This document shows positions 1 to 8,507 of a DNA stretch of 64,000 nucleotides, in pieces. Within the stretch, counting starts at the first letter, position 1. Every line of letters starts with the position of its first letter. The notes beneath the pieces are model-generated. The model searched no databases. It saw only the letters and a list, made by a program, of their open reading frames with translations, and was not told where the DNA came from. Source of the DNA: Flammeovirga kamogawensis (GTDB lineage: Bacteria; Bacteroidota; Bacteroidia; Cytophagales; Flammeovirgaceae). Position numbers and translations under genes: made by a program. Location of the stretch: assembly GCF_018736065.1 (NCBI RefSeq), contig NZ_CP076128.1, positions 2,688,501-2,752,500 of the forward strand. Reading direction: 5' to 3'.

Positions 1-80
1 TCCTTCTGAAAGTCATCTTTCATTCTAGGAAACACAAAATCATTTAGAATATCCTCAAATGGATTGTCTTTCTTACTCAT
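1..80 (-). CDS. N-terminal fragment of an unidentified protein, cut by the window edge
   Basis: Reading the minus strand from the ATG at 80 gives 26 codons without a stop (MSKKDNPFEDILNDF, then FPRMKDDFQK) before the window ends. The charged start has no signal peptide, suggesting a cytoplasmic protein. Too little is visible to name a family. It lies downstream of the tRNA-Glu array on the same strand, but the terminator at 205-239 separates them, so it probably has its own promoter in the AT-rich stretch 81-204. Confidence 0.55.
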   Translation of the reverse strand, partial: MSKKDNPFEDILNDFVFPRMKDDFQK

Positions 81-204
81 GGTTTTATTTCGTTAATTAA
101 TTTGACATAAATGCACTTTAAATTTGTGCTATAGTAAGTTAACGAAATCAAACGAAATGAGTTACGTGTAGTTTTAAATTTTTATCTGATGCTACAAAAA
201 AAGC

Positions 205-239
205 AAAAAAAAAATCCTGCCTCATTTCTGAAACAGGAT
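205..239 (-). terminator. Rho-independent terminator of the tRNA-Glu array
   Basis: On the minus strand, ATCCTGTTTCA (239-229) pairs with TGAGGCAGGAT (224-214): 11 pairs including two G-U, with a four-base GAAA loop, followed by a run of about nine T. It sits just past the last tRNA copy in the direction of transcription. Confidence 0.85.
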
Positions 240-243
240 AATG

Positions 244-315
244 TACTCCGTACGGGATTCGAACCCGTGCTACCAGGATGAAAACCTGGCGTCCTAACCC
301 CTAGACGAACGGAGC
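244..315 (-). tRNA. tRNA-Glu(TTC), copy 7 in transcription order
   Basis: The minus strand folds as a cloverleaf: acceptor GCTCCGT / ACGGAGT, anticodon stem CCAGG/CCTGG with loop TTTTCAT (anticodon TTC), and a T-arm with GGTTCGAATCC. The CCA end is not encoded. The first acceptor pair is G-U rather than G-C. Identical to the other six copies; last transcribed. Confidence 0.95.
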
Positions 316-348
316 GGGGTATTGATTTTGAGTCTCAACTAGACTATG

Positions 349-420
349 TACTCCGTACGGGATTCGAACCCGTGCTACCAGGATGAAAACCTGGCGTCCT
401 AACCCCTAGACGAACGGAGC
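349..420 (-). tRNA. tRNA-Glu(TTC), copy 6
   Basis: Identical 72-nt tRNA-Glu with anticodon TTC, exactly 105 bp from its neighbours. The 33-bp spacer on its left (316-348) is the G/C-type variant. Confidence 0.95.
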
Positions 421-453
421 GGGGTATTGATTTTGAGTCTCAACTAGACTATG

Positions 454-525
454 TACTCCGTACGGGATTCGAACCCGTGCTACCAGGATGAAAACCTGGC
501 GTCCTAACCCCTAGACGAACGGAGC
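454..525 (-). tRNA. tRNA-Glu(TTC), copy 5
   Basis: Identical 72-nt tRNA-Glu, anticodon TTC. The spacer on its left (421-453) is the G/C-type variant. Confidence 0.95.
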
Positions 526-558
526 GGGGTATTGATTTTAAGTCTCAATTAGACTATG

Positions 559-630
559 TACTCCGTACGGGATTCGAACCCGTGCTACCAGGATGAAAAC
601 CTGGCGTCCTAACCCCTAGACGAACGGAGC
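559..630 (-). tRNA. tRNA-Glu(TTC), copy 4
   Basis: Identical 72-nt tRNA-Glu, anticodon TTC. The spacer on its left (526-558) is the A/T-type variant (TTTTAAG...CAATT instead of TTTTGAG...CAACT). Confidence 0.95.
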
Positions 631-663
631 GGGGTATTGATTTTAAGTCTCAATTAGACTATG

Positions 664-735
664 TACTCCGTACGGGATTCGAACCCGTGCTACCAGGATG
701 AAAACCTGGCGTCCTAACCCCTAGACGAACGGAGC
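664..735 (-). tRNA. tRNA-Glu(TTC), copy 3
   Basis: Identical 72-nt tRNA-Glu, anticodon TTC. The spacer on its left (631-663) is the A/T-type variant. Confidence 0.95.
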
Positions 736-768
736 GGGGTATTGATTTTGAGTCTCAACTAGACTATG

Positions 769-840
769 TACTCCGTACGGGATTCGAACCCGTGCTACCA
801 GGATGAAAACCTGGCGTCCTAACCCCTAGACGAACGGAGC
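769..840 (-). tRNA. tRNA-Glu(TTC), copy 2
   Basis: Identical 72-nt tRNA-Glu, anticodon TTC. The spacer on its left (736-768) is the G/C-type variant. Confidence 0.95.
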
Positions 841-873
841 GGGGTATTGATTTTAAGTCTCAATTAGACTATG

Positions 874-945
874 TACTCCGTACGGGATTCGAACCCGTGC
901 TACCAGGATGAAAACCTGGCGTCCTAACCCCTAGACGAACGGAGC
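874..945 (-). tRNA. tRNA-Glu(TTC), copy 1, promoter-proximal
   Basis: Identical 72-nt tRNA-Glu, anticodon TTC. It begins about 19 nt after the -7 box at 964-971. The spacer on its left (841-873) is the A/T-type variant. Confidence 0.95.
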
Positions 946-963
946 AACTGTTTTTTGCGAGTG

Positions 964-994
964 CAAAGGTAATTGAGAACCCTATTCACTCCAA
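964..994 (-). promoter_or_regulatory. Bacteroidota-type promoter of the tRNA-Glu array
   Basis: Minus strand: TTG (994-992), 20 nt, then TACCTTTG (971-964), an exact match to TAnnTTTG. The expected start is about 957, giving a leader of about a dozen bases before the first tRNA. Confidence 0.8.
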
Positions 995-1096
995 ACTATT
1001 TGCAAAAAAAAGCAGAAATATTACAATCATTAAGAAATAATCGTCCTAAATCGACTAATTTGAAGCATATTCAATGATAATCGTAAATAAATTTAA

Positions 1097-1855
1097 ATGA
1101 TAGATCTTTTAGAAAATAGTTACAAAAAATACAATCAGCCTAATTTTATTAAAGATGACCCAATTTGTATCCCTCATAAATTCACAAAAAAAGAAGATAT
1201 TGAAATTATGGGCTTTTGGGCATCGATGCTTGCTTGGGGGCAAAGAAAAACAATTATCAATAAATGTAATGAGTTGGTGAACATGATGGACAATGCTCCT
1301 CATGATTTTATTATGCATCATACAGAAGCTGATTTGAAACCATTCCTTACTTTTAAGCACCGAACTTTTAATGACATTGATACTTTATATTTTTTATCTT
1401 TCTTTCAGCGTCATTATCAAAAATACAATTCTTTAGAAGATGCTTTTTTACTTGGATTCAACAAGGAAGATCAAAATGTAGAAAATGCTATAATCGGGTT
1501 CCATGATTATTTTTTTAATCAAGATGATGCACCACAAAGAACCAGAAAACATATTGCTACTCCCGCTCGAAAATCAGCTTGTAAAAGAATAAATATGTTT
1601 TTGAGGTGGATGGTTAGAAAAGATGACAAAGGAGTTGATTTTGGTATATGGAATACAATTCAAACCAAACAACTGATTTGCCCACTAGATGTACATGTTG
1701 AGCGCGTGAGTAGAAAACTACATCTCTTAGACCGCAAACAATCAGATTGGAAAGCAGCTGTAGAACTCACCAATCACTTAAAACAATTTGATGCTAACGA
1801 CCCTGTAAAATATGATTTTGCTTTATTTGGCTTGGGCATTGAAAAGTTTGCATAA
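1097..1855 (+). CDS. TIGR02757/DUF2400 family protein
   Basis: 252 residues, no signal peptide or membrane segment, so probably cytoplasmic. The FKHRTFNDIDTLYF stretch (about residues 86-99) and the later CPLDVHVERVSRKL stretch (about 195-208) are characteristic of the TIGR02757 (DUF2400) family, common in Bacteroidota; the biochemical role is not established to my knowledge. Length is typical for the family. It is divergent from the tRNA array and is followed after 95 bp by a cytochrome gene with no clear terminator between, so co-transcription is possible but unproven. Confidence 0.85.
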   Translation: MIDLLENSYKKYNQPNFIKDDPICIPHKFTKKEDIEIMGFWASMLAWGQRKTIINKCNELVNMMDNAPHDFIMHHTEADLKPFLTFKHRTFNDIDTLYFLSFFQRHYQKYNSLEDAFLLGFNKEDQNVENAIIGFHDYFFNQDDAPQRTRKHIATPARKSACKRINMFLRWMVRKDDKGVDFGIWNTIQTKQLICPLDVHVERVSRKLHLLDRKQSDWKAAVELTNHLKQFDANDPVKYDFALFGLGIEKFA

Positions 1856-1950
1856 GCACCAATAAAATTGATCATTATCACCTAACATATTCATAAAAAA
1901 GCATACATTTATCATATAAACGTAAAACAAACACCTAAAAAGAAATTATC

Positions 1951-2346
1951 ATGAAAAAAATACTACTCCTACTTACATTTTTAACCTCCTTTTTGGTTTC
2001 ATTTACTTATACCCCATTAGAAGAAAGCATAAAAAGAGGACAAGGTGTGTATATGATTAATTGTATGCATTGTCATATGTCAGATGGACAAGGTATAGAA
2101 CCTTCTGTACCTCCATTAGCTGGAATTAAATATTTAGTAGAAAATAAAAGCCAAGCAATTAGACAAGTACTCCATGGTTTAGAAGACCCAATTGAAATAA
2201 ATGGTGTTACTTATGATAAAGGTTCTATGCCTGAACAAGGGGCATTAAGCGATGAAGATGCTGCAGATGTTTTGAACTATATCAGGAATTCTTGGGGTAA
2301 TAAAGCAGAAATAATTACACCTCACGAAGTAGCAATGGAACGTTAA
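1951..2346 (+). CDS. Periplasmic c-type cytochrome, single haem
   Basis: 131 residues. An N-terminal signal peptide (MKKILLLLTFLTSFLVS) directs export. One haem-binding CxxCH motif (CMHCH, about residues 29-33) is followed by a PPLAG segment and, near residue 90, GSMPEQGALSDEDAADVLNYIRNSWGN, which has the usual layout of class I cytochrome c around the distal Met ligand (GSMP) and C-terminal helix. Expected role: soluble electron carrier in the periplasm. Its redox partner is not indicated by the neighbours (DUF2400 upstream, purM downstream). Confidence 0.85.
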   Translation: MKKILLLLTFLTSFLVSFTYTPLEESIKRGQGVYMINCMHCHMSDGQGIEPSVPPLAGIKYLVENKSQAIRQVLHGLEDPIEINGVTYDKGSMPEQGALSDEDAADVLNYIRNSWGNKAEIITPHEVAMER

Positions 2347-2472
2347 CTTCATTTAATTCGGTAAATATTTATAAATCTTAATTAAAAAGTATAATTTTAC
2401 GGCATTAGCACATACGCACGTAAGTACGTGATGCTATGGGCTTTTCAAATTTATATCAACTTATCGAATCTC

Positions 2473-3639
2473 ATGCAAGAGCGATACGCACAACGCGGTG
2501 TTTCCGCCTCAAAAGAGGACATCCACAATGCAATCAAGCGTTTGGATAAAGGCTTATTTCCTAAAGCATTCTGCAAAATCGTTCCTGATATTCTAACAGG
2601 CGATCCAAACTACTGTGCCATTATGCATGCCGATGGTGCGGGTACAAAATCTTCTTTAGCTTACCTATATTGGAAAGAAACAGGTGATATATCTGTTTGG
2701 AAAGGTATTGCTCAAGATGCAATTATTATGAATACTGATGATTTACTTTGTGTTGGAGCAACAGGAAGTACTCTCTTATCATCAACAATTGGGCGTAACA
2801 AAAACCTTATACCAGGTGAAGTTATTTCTGAATTGATTAATGGTACAGAAGAAGTTCTTCAGATGCTAAGAGACAATGGTTTCGATATTCATAGTACAGG
2901 TGGTGAAACAGCAGATGTAGGAGATTTAGTTCGTACAGTTATTGTAGATAGTACTGTAACTACACGAATGCGTCGTGACGAGGTAATAGACAATAGCAAC
3001 ATCAAAGGTGGTGATGTTATTGTAGGATTAGCGTCTTACGGTCAGGCAACTTATGAAAGTGAATACAATGGTGGTATGGGTAGTAATGGATTAACTTCTG
3101 CCCGTCATGATGTATTTGCAAAATATCTTGCCGATAAATATCCTGAAAGTTTTGACCCACAAGTTCCTAACGAACTAATTTATTCGGGTAACCAAAAACT
3201 TACAGATACTATTGCCGATTTAGCTTTAGATGCAGGTAAATTAGTATTATCTCCAACAAGAACGTATGCTCCTATTATCAAAAAGGTATTAGATGCATTA
3301 AGACCAGAAATTCATGGTATGGTACATTGTAGCGGTGGTGCACAAACTAAAGTGCTTCATTTTGTAGACAATGTTCATGTTATAAAAGACAATTTATTCC
3401 CTATCCCTCCATTGTTTGATATGATTCATAAAAACAGTGGTACAGATTGGAAAGAAATGTACAAAGTCTTTAATATGGGCCATAGAATGGAAATCTATGT
3501 AGATCCTAAACACGCTCAAGAGATTATTGACATTTCGAAATCATTCAATGTTGATGCTCAAATTGTAGGTCGTGTTGAACATAAAGAAGGTGGAAAATCG
3601 TTAGATATCCATTCTCCTTACGGTACTTATTCTTATTAG
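2473..3639 (+). CDS. purM: Phosphoribosylformylglycinamidine cyclo-ligase (AIR synthetase)
   Basis: ATP-dependent ring closure of FGAM to AIR, the fifth step of purine synthesis, in the cytoplasm. The segment MHADGAGTKSSLAY (from about residue 52) matches the PurM nucleotide/substrate loop, and STGGETADVGDLVRT and HCSGGAQTK match conserved glycine-rich motifs. I chose the ATG at 2473 (MQERYAQRGVSAS), which gives 388 residues, the usual length in Bacteroidota; a GTG at 2428 in frame would add 15 residues unlike family members. A near-consensus -7 box (TAATTTTA, 2392-2399) lies upstream. No other purine gene is nearby. Confidence 0.93.
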   Translation: MQERYAQRGVSASKEDIHNAIKRLDKGLFPKAFCKIVPDILTGDPNYCAIMHADGAGTKSSLAYLYWKETGDISVWKGIAQDAIIMNTDDLLCVGATGSTLLSSTIGRNKNLIPGEVISELINGTEEVLQMLRDNGFDIHSTGGETADVGDLVRTVIVDSTVTTRMRRDEVIDNSNIKGGDVIVGLASYGQATYESEYNGGMGSNGLTSARHDVFAKYLADKYPESFDPQVPNELIYSGNQKLTDTIADLALDAGKLVLSPTRTYAPIIKKVLDALRPEIHGMVHCSGGAQTKVLHFVDNVHVIKDNLFPIPPLFDMIHKNSGTDWKEMYKVFNMGHRMEIYVDPKHAQEIIDISKSFNVDAQIVGRVEHKEGGKSLDIHSPYGTYSY

Positions 3640-3695
3640 TTTATAGAAGAAGTTAAAAAATAAGTTTATACCTTTTTTAGCTATTTCTAATTGAA

Positions 3696-3732
3696 AACGA
3701 ACTCCTTAGTTATTTAAAGAGTTCGTTTTTTT
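3696..3732 (+). terminator. Terminator downstream of purM
   Basis: AACGAACTC (3696-3704) pairs perfectly with GAGTTCGTT (3719-3727) and is followed by a T run. Confidence 0.85.
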
Positions 3733-4039
3733 ATGCTCAAAAATTTAATACAATAAAAAAACATACATACAATACTGAATATCAATATGATAATTGACGA
3801 TAATGAATAAAAAGATTAAATTAATTAATAGTTGTAATTCTCTACTTAAACCTAATATAGCCACTCAATAATATCAATCACCGTAACACACTATCAAAAC
3901 CCTTCCAAAAGAAAACTACTATATCATTACTATTAAAATAAGAATAAATAAAAAATGATTTCACAATATCTACTCAAATTCAATACACAATTTTAATTAA
4001 CCTTTAATCTCAACTATCCCATTATCAAAATAACTTATT
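3733..4039 (+). other. AT-rich intergenic stretch before the repeat protein
   Basis: About 300 bp with no plausible gene on either strand and no exact TAnnTTTG box that I could find. It presumably carries the promoter of the 4040 gene, but I cannot place it. Confidence 0.5.
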
Positions 4040-7000
4040 ATGAAATACACAATTACACGAATTCTATTTTTTGTATGTTTTTATTTACTTCAATTTCATA
4101 CATCAATCGCTCAGCCTACTTTAAATTCTGCAGATTTAGTCGTAGTTGCAAGAAATACAGATCTCGACGATCAATTTGCTATTGTTGCATTAGCAGATAT
4201 CCCTGCTAATTCTATCATTTTCCTTACAGATGAAGGTTATGATAATTCAGGTTTCACTTTTGATGGGTCCGAAGATGTTTTCAAATGGACTGTAGGTAAT
4301 AATATTACCGCGGGGACAATTATTAGGTTTACAAATGAGTCTACAACTACATTAGCTATTAAAAATCCAAATCATGGAACATTATTCCATTCAAATGGAT
4401 CATCTGATATGAATCTTTCTGCAGGAGATCAACTTTTTATATATCAAACAGATAACAATACATATAATGGAACGATACAAAGGTTAGACGGATCTAGTAA
4501 CACAGAAGCAGGAATGATTTATGCTTTTAATGGTGATAATAGCTCTCCTAATACACATGGATGGTTAGATTCTCCTAATACCCACACCTCTGCTGCTTCT
4601 CAAGCTCCGGATAATATGACTATTTTATCAACTGTAGATGGAACAGGTAATGCAAGCTATGCAAATGCTAATGGTATGCTTACTCAAGCACAATTAAAAG
4701 GAAATTTATCACAAGAAGAACTCTCAGCTGGTGAATATGATAACTATATTTATGATGGGCCAACAAGTAGTGCTACTAAACCTGATTGGTTAATCAGAAT
4801 ACACACTGTAAGTAATTGGTTAGCTTCAAATACTGATTCTGTTAGCTTATACACAGGTGCACTTTCTAATGATCTATCCATTTTACCTGCTAATACCAAC
4901 CCAGTTATTACAATAAACTCAAGTAGTTCTAATTATAATGAAGGATCATCTCCATTACAGTTAGATTCCAATGCATCAATATCTGATAGTGATTGGGATG
5001 GAGGAACATTAACTGTTCAAATTACCACCAATGCCGATACTTATGATGAAATAAGTATTCCTGACAATATAGTAAATAACATAAACACAAGTAGCTCTAA
5101 CTTACAAGATGGAAGTACAGTTTTTGGAACATTAAGTGCTACAGAAGGAACTGTAACTAATTCAACTACTTTAACAATCACGTTTAATAGCAATGCATCA
5201 AGTTCATTAGTACAACAGACATTAAGAGCTGTATCATATAGAAATACATCTCAAAATCCAGCAACTTCCAATAGGATTATTACTATTAATATAAATGATT
5301 CACAATCCAGAAATGCAAATGGTACGAAAACAATTGGTGTTACTAGTTTAGATGATGATGCTCCAATCATTAATGTAAATAATAATTTGAGCATAAATGA
5401 AAATGCTAATGGTACAATTTCAAGTACTTTTCTATCAAGTAGCGATATAGATGATGATGACACATCACTTATTTACACTATTACATCTTCTAGTTCTTAT
5501 GGTCAAGTAGAAAATTCTGATAATCCAGAAGTGAGCATATCTTCATTCACACAACAAAATATCATAGACAATAAAATTCAATATGTTCATAATGGAAGTA
5601 GTACTAGTAGTGATTCTTTCACTTTTAAAGTTGCGGATGATGGCTCTAATGAACTCTCAAATCAAACATTTAACATCACTATTACACCTATTGATGATGA
5701 TGCACCTACAATCACTACAAATAATGGTTTAGCTCTAAACGAAGGTGCTTCATTAAATATTACTAGTACTGAATTAGGAGCTGATGACAGTGATTCTGAC
5801 AATACTACTTTAATATTTACTATTACTGCTGCTCCTAGTAATGGGCAAATTGAAAACTCCGATAATCCTGGCGTTAGTATTACTTCATTCACACAACAGA
5901 ATATTTCAGACGGTAAAATTCAGTATGTACACAACGGAACCAACACTACTAGTGATACATTTACTTTTAAAATTGCTGATGGTGTTCCGAATGAAAATAC
6001 GGGACAGACATTTAACATCACAATTAACCCTATTGATGATGATGCACCTACAATCACTACAAATAATGACTTAGCACTAAACGAAGGTGTTTCATTAAAT
6101 ATTACTAGTACTGAATTAGGAGCTGATGACAGTGATTCTGACAATACTACTTTATTATTTACTATTACTGCTGCTCCTAGTAATGGGCAAATTGAAAACT
6201 CTGATAATCCTGGCATTAGTATTAATTCATTCACACAACAGAATATTTCAAACAGTAAAATTCAGTATGTACACAACGGATCCAACACTACTAGTGATAC
6301 ATTTACTTTTAAAATTGCTGATGGTGTTCCGAATGAGAATACGGGGCAGACATTTAACATCACAATTAACCCTATTGATGATGATACTCCTACAATCACT
6401 ACAAATAATGGTTTAGCTCTAAACGAAGGTGCTTCATTAAATATTACTAGTACTGAATTAGGAGCTGATGACAGTGATTCTGACAATACTACTTTAATAT
6501 TTACTATTTCTGCTGCTCCTAGTAATGGGCAAATTGAAAACTCTGATAATTCTGGCGTTAGTATTAATTCATTCACACAACAGGATATTTCAGACGGTAA
6601 AATTCAGTATGTACATGACGGAACCAACACTACTAGTGATACATTCACTTTTAAAATTGCTGATGGTGTTCCGAATGAAAATACTGGCCAGACATTTAAC
6701 ATCACAATTAACCCTATTGATGATGATACTCCTACAATCACTACAAATAATGGCTTAGCACTAAACGAAGGTGCTTCATTAAATATTACTAGTACTGAAT
6801 TAGGAGCCGATGACAGTGATTCTGACAATACTACTTTAATACTTACTATTACTGCTGCTCCTAGTAATGGGCAAATTGAAAACTCTGATAATCCTGGCGT
6901 TAGTATTACTTCATTCACACAACAGAATATTTCAGACGGTAAAATTCAGTATGTACACAACGGAACCAACACTACTAGTGATACATTTACTTTTAAAATT

Positions 7001-8002
7001 GCTGATGGTGTTCCGAATGAAAATACTGGCCAAACATTTAACATCACAATTAACCCTATTGATGATGATGCACCTACAATCACTACAAATAATGGTTTAG
7101 CTCTAAACGAAGGTGCTTCATTAAATATTACTAGTACTGAATTAGGAGCTGATGACAGTGATTCTGACAATACTACTTTAATATTTACTATTATTGCTGC
7201 TCCTAGTAATGGGCAAATTGAAAACTCTGATAATCCTGGCGTTAGTATTAATTCATTCACGCAACAGAATATTTCAGACGGTAAAATTCAGTATGTACAC
7301 AACGGAACCAACACTACTAGTGATACATTCACTTTTAGGGTTACAGATGGTGCTTCTAATGAAATAAATGGACAAACATTTAATATTACCATTAACCCTG
7401 TAGATGATGATGCTCCTGTTATTATTGTAAATAATGGTATCTCATTAAACATTGGTGATACTGCTACGATCACAACTTTGGAATTAGAAATAGATGATAG
7501 CGATAGTGATAATTTATCACTACAATTTATTATTACAACGAACCCAAATAATGGTTACCTCGAAAATACAGATGACATTGGAAATGACATTAGTAGTTTC
7601 ACACAGCAAGATCTCATTGATCAAAAAATCAGGTATATTAATAATGGCAATAGTGCTGATACAGATACATTTACTTTTACTGTATCAGATAGCTATTCTA
7701 ATCAATTAATCGATCAAACATTTCTAATTAACCTATCTACAGTAACTAGTAGTGAATACTCTCTTTTTGATAAAATAAGTCTTTTTCCTAACCCTATCGA
7801 CAATCAATTAAATATTAATTTTGAAAAAATATCTAAAGGTGAAATTCAAATCATATCGTTAGACGGTAAGGTTGTTTCTAAAAAAACTTTCGATAATCAA
7901 AGAATATTAAATATAGATTTCAATGGATTCAAAAGTGGTTTTTACTTTATCAGAATACACAACGGTGATCAAAATATAAGTTATAAAGTTCTCAAAAAAT
8001 AG
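4040..8002 (+). CDS. Secreted multi-repeat protein with cadherin-like repeats and T9SS sorting domain
   Basis: 1320 residues. A signal peptide (residues 1-25, ending SIAQP) is followed by an N-terminal domain (about 28-280, ADLVVVARNTDLDDQFAIVALADIPANS...) of a type seen in other secreted proteins, an intermediate beta-rich stretch (about 285-435), and seven 114-residue repeats from about 438 to 1235. Each repeat starts with DDDAP or DDDTP, contains DDSDSDN and SFTQQ, and ends FNITI; the layout resembles CSPG/cadherin-like repeats that bind Ca2+ through Asp clusters. The last ~75 residues (LFPNPIDNQLNINF...GFYFIRI...KVLKK) form a type A T9SS sorting domain, so the protein should cross the outer membrane and be anchored or released there. 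Probable adhesin or matrix protein; ligand unknown. Confidence 0.88.
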   Translation: MKYTITRILFFVCFYLLQFHTSIAQPTLNSADLVVVARNTDLDDQFAIVALADIPANSIIFLTDEGYDNSGFTFDGSEDVFKWTVGNNITAGTIIRFTNESTTTLAIKNPNHGTLFHSNGSSDMNLSAGDQLFIYQTDNNTYNGTIQRLDGSSNTEAGMIYAFNGDNSSPNTHGWLDSPNTHTSAASQAPDNMTILSTVDGTGNASYANANGMLTQAQLKGNLSQEELSAGEYDNYIYDGPTSSATKPDWLIRIHTVSNWLASNTDSVSLYTGALSNDLSILPANTNPVITINSSSSNYNEGSSPLQLDSNASISDSDWDGGTLTVQITTNADTYDEISIPDNIVNNINTSSSNLQDGSTVFGTLSATEGTVTNSTTLTITFNSNASSSLVQQTLRAVSYRNTSQNPATSNRIITININDSQSRNANGTKTIGVTSLDDDAPIINVNNNLSINENANGTISSTFLSSSDIDDDDTSLIYTITSSSSYGQVENSDNPEVSISSFTQQNIIDNKIQYVHNGSSTSSDSFTFKVADDGSNELSNQTFNITITPIDDDAPTITTNNGLALNEGASLNITSTELGADDSDSDNTTLIFTITAAPSNGQIENSDNPGVSITSFTQQNISDGKIQYVHNGTNTTSDTFTFKIADGVPNENTGQTFNITINPIDDDAPTITTNNDLALNEGVSLNITSTELGADDSDSDNTTLLFTITAAPSNGQIENSDNPGISINSFTQQNISNSKIQYVHNGSNTTSDTFTFKIADGVPNENTGQTFNITINPIDDDTPTITTNNGLALNEGASLNITSTELGADDSDSDNTTLIFTISAAPSNGQIENSDNSGVSINSFTQQDISDGKIQYVHDGTNTTSDTFTFKIADGVPNENTGQTFNITINPIDDDTPTITTNNGLALNEGASLNITSTELGADDSDSDNTTLILTITAAPSNGQIENSDNPGVSITSFTQQNISDGKIQYVHNGTNTTSDTFTFKIADGVPNENTGQTFNITINPIDDDAPTITTNNGLALNEGASLNITSTELGADDSDSDNTTLIFTIIAAPSNGQIENSDNPGVSINSFTQQNISDGKIQYVHNGTNTTSDTFTFRVTDGASNEINGQTFNITINPVDDDAPVIIVNNGISLNIGDTATITTLELEIDDSDSDNLSLQFIITTNPNNGYLENTDDIGNDISSFTQQDLIDQKIRYINNGNSADTDTFTFTVSDSYSNQLIDQTFLINLSTVTSSEYSLFDKISLFPNPIDNQLNINFEKISKGEIQIISLDGKVVSKKTFDNQRILNIDFNGFKSGFYFIRIHNGDQNISYKVLKK
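5351..7744 (+). repeat. Seven in-frame 342-bp tandem repeats in the surface protein gene
   Basis: Repeat starts fall at 5351, 5693, 6035, 6377, 6719, 7061 and 7403, exactly 342 bp (114 codons) apart. Units 2-6 are nearly identical in DNA; units 1 and 7 are diverged. This indicates recent internal amplification with older flanking units. Confidence 0.95.
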
Positions 8003-8025
8003 TTTTCAAAATTTATGTAAAGTAA

Positions 8026-8063
8026 ATGAGTCACTTCCTAATTAAAACTAAGAGGTGACTCAT
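8026..8063. terminator. Bidirectional terminator between convergent genes
   Basis: ATGAGTCAC (8026-8034) pairs perfectly with GTGACTCAT (8055-8063), and T-rich sequence follows on the plus strand (ATTTTAT). It lies between the convergent 4040 and 8252 genes. Confidence 0.7.
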
Positions 8064-8084
8064 ATTTTATATCAATAACTAAGG

Positions 8085-8252
8085 CTAAAACAAAGATGTT
8101 CTAACCTTATTCTTTTTAAAACCCCAAGGACAATGTTTACATTGATTCTTACAGCAATACCCTCGTTTTTCGTGAAAGGCTTTAGTAAAAACATACAAGC
8201 CATTTTCTATATAATAATCTTCCCCTTCTTTTAGTGGTTGCTGTTTTCCCAT
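8085..8252 (-). CDS. Small Cys-rich DUF5522-like protein
   Basis: 55 residues from the ATG at 8252: begins MGKQQPLKEGEDYYIENG and contains KRGYCCKNQCKHCPWGF, four Cys and a His that could bind a metal or an Fe-S cluster. The pattern (a short basic protein with GYCC...CKHCPWG) matches the DUF5522 family of Bacteroidota, whose function is unknown. No signal peptide, so cytoplasmic. It stands alone, convergent with the large repeat protein; the 255 bp to its right holds no other gene I can support. Confidence 0.75.
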   Translation of the reverse strand: MGKQQPLKEGEDYYIENGLYVFTKAFHEKRGYCCKNQCKHCPWGFKKNKVRTSLF

Positions 8253-8507
8253 TTGTGTCTATTTAAAATTTCGGTACACAAAAATACAAACTCAATATCA
8301 ATATTTTATTATTTTAGAATAACTCTTTCACCTTAACTATTCTCCTAAATTTTAAAGTAGCAAAACATCTAACTATTCTTATTAGAAACATAGCAATTAG
8401 TAGTATTACTGTAATTGAGAGTGTATCAACTAATCCAAAGTACTTTTCAGTATTATTTCGTAAATTATCTAATCACAAAGTTTTAACTACCTTAATCGAG
8501 TTACACT

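Larger units (their letters stand above)
244..945 (-). repeat. Tandem 105-bp array: seven tRNA-Glu genes with 33-bp spacers
   Basis: The period is exactly 105 bp (72-bp tRNA plus 33-bp spacer). All seven tRNA copies are identical. The six spacers come in two versions that differ at two linked positions: left to right the order is GC, GC, AT, AT, GC, AT. No other difference was seen. This pattern fits recent expansion by unequal crossing-over or gene conversion of units carrying two spacer alleles. Confidence 0.95.

Noticed and set aside
244..945. Regular direct repeats of a CRISPR-like kind
   Set aside because: The repeated 72-bp unit folds as tRNA-Glu and the 33-bp spacers are almost identical, so it is a tRNA array.
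2428..2472. GTG start at 2428 for PurM
   Set aside because: The extra 15 residues are unlike PurM; the ATG at 2473 gives the typical 388 residues.
5251..7473. Series of 61-104-residue reading frames on the minus strand and +2/+3 frames within the repeat protein gene
   Set aside because: They recur every 342 bp with the repeat unit and arise from its low-complexity DNA. The plus-strand frame is continuous for 1320 codons with signal peptide and sorting domain.
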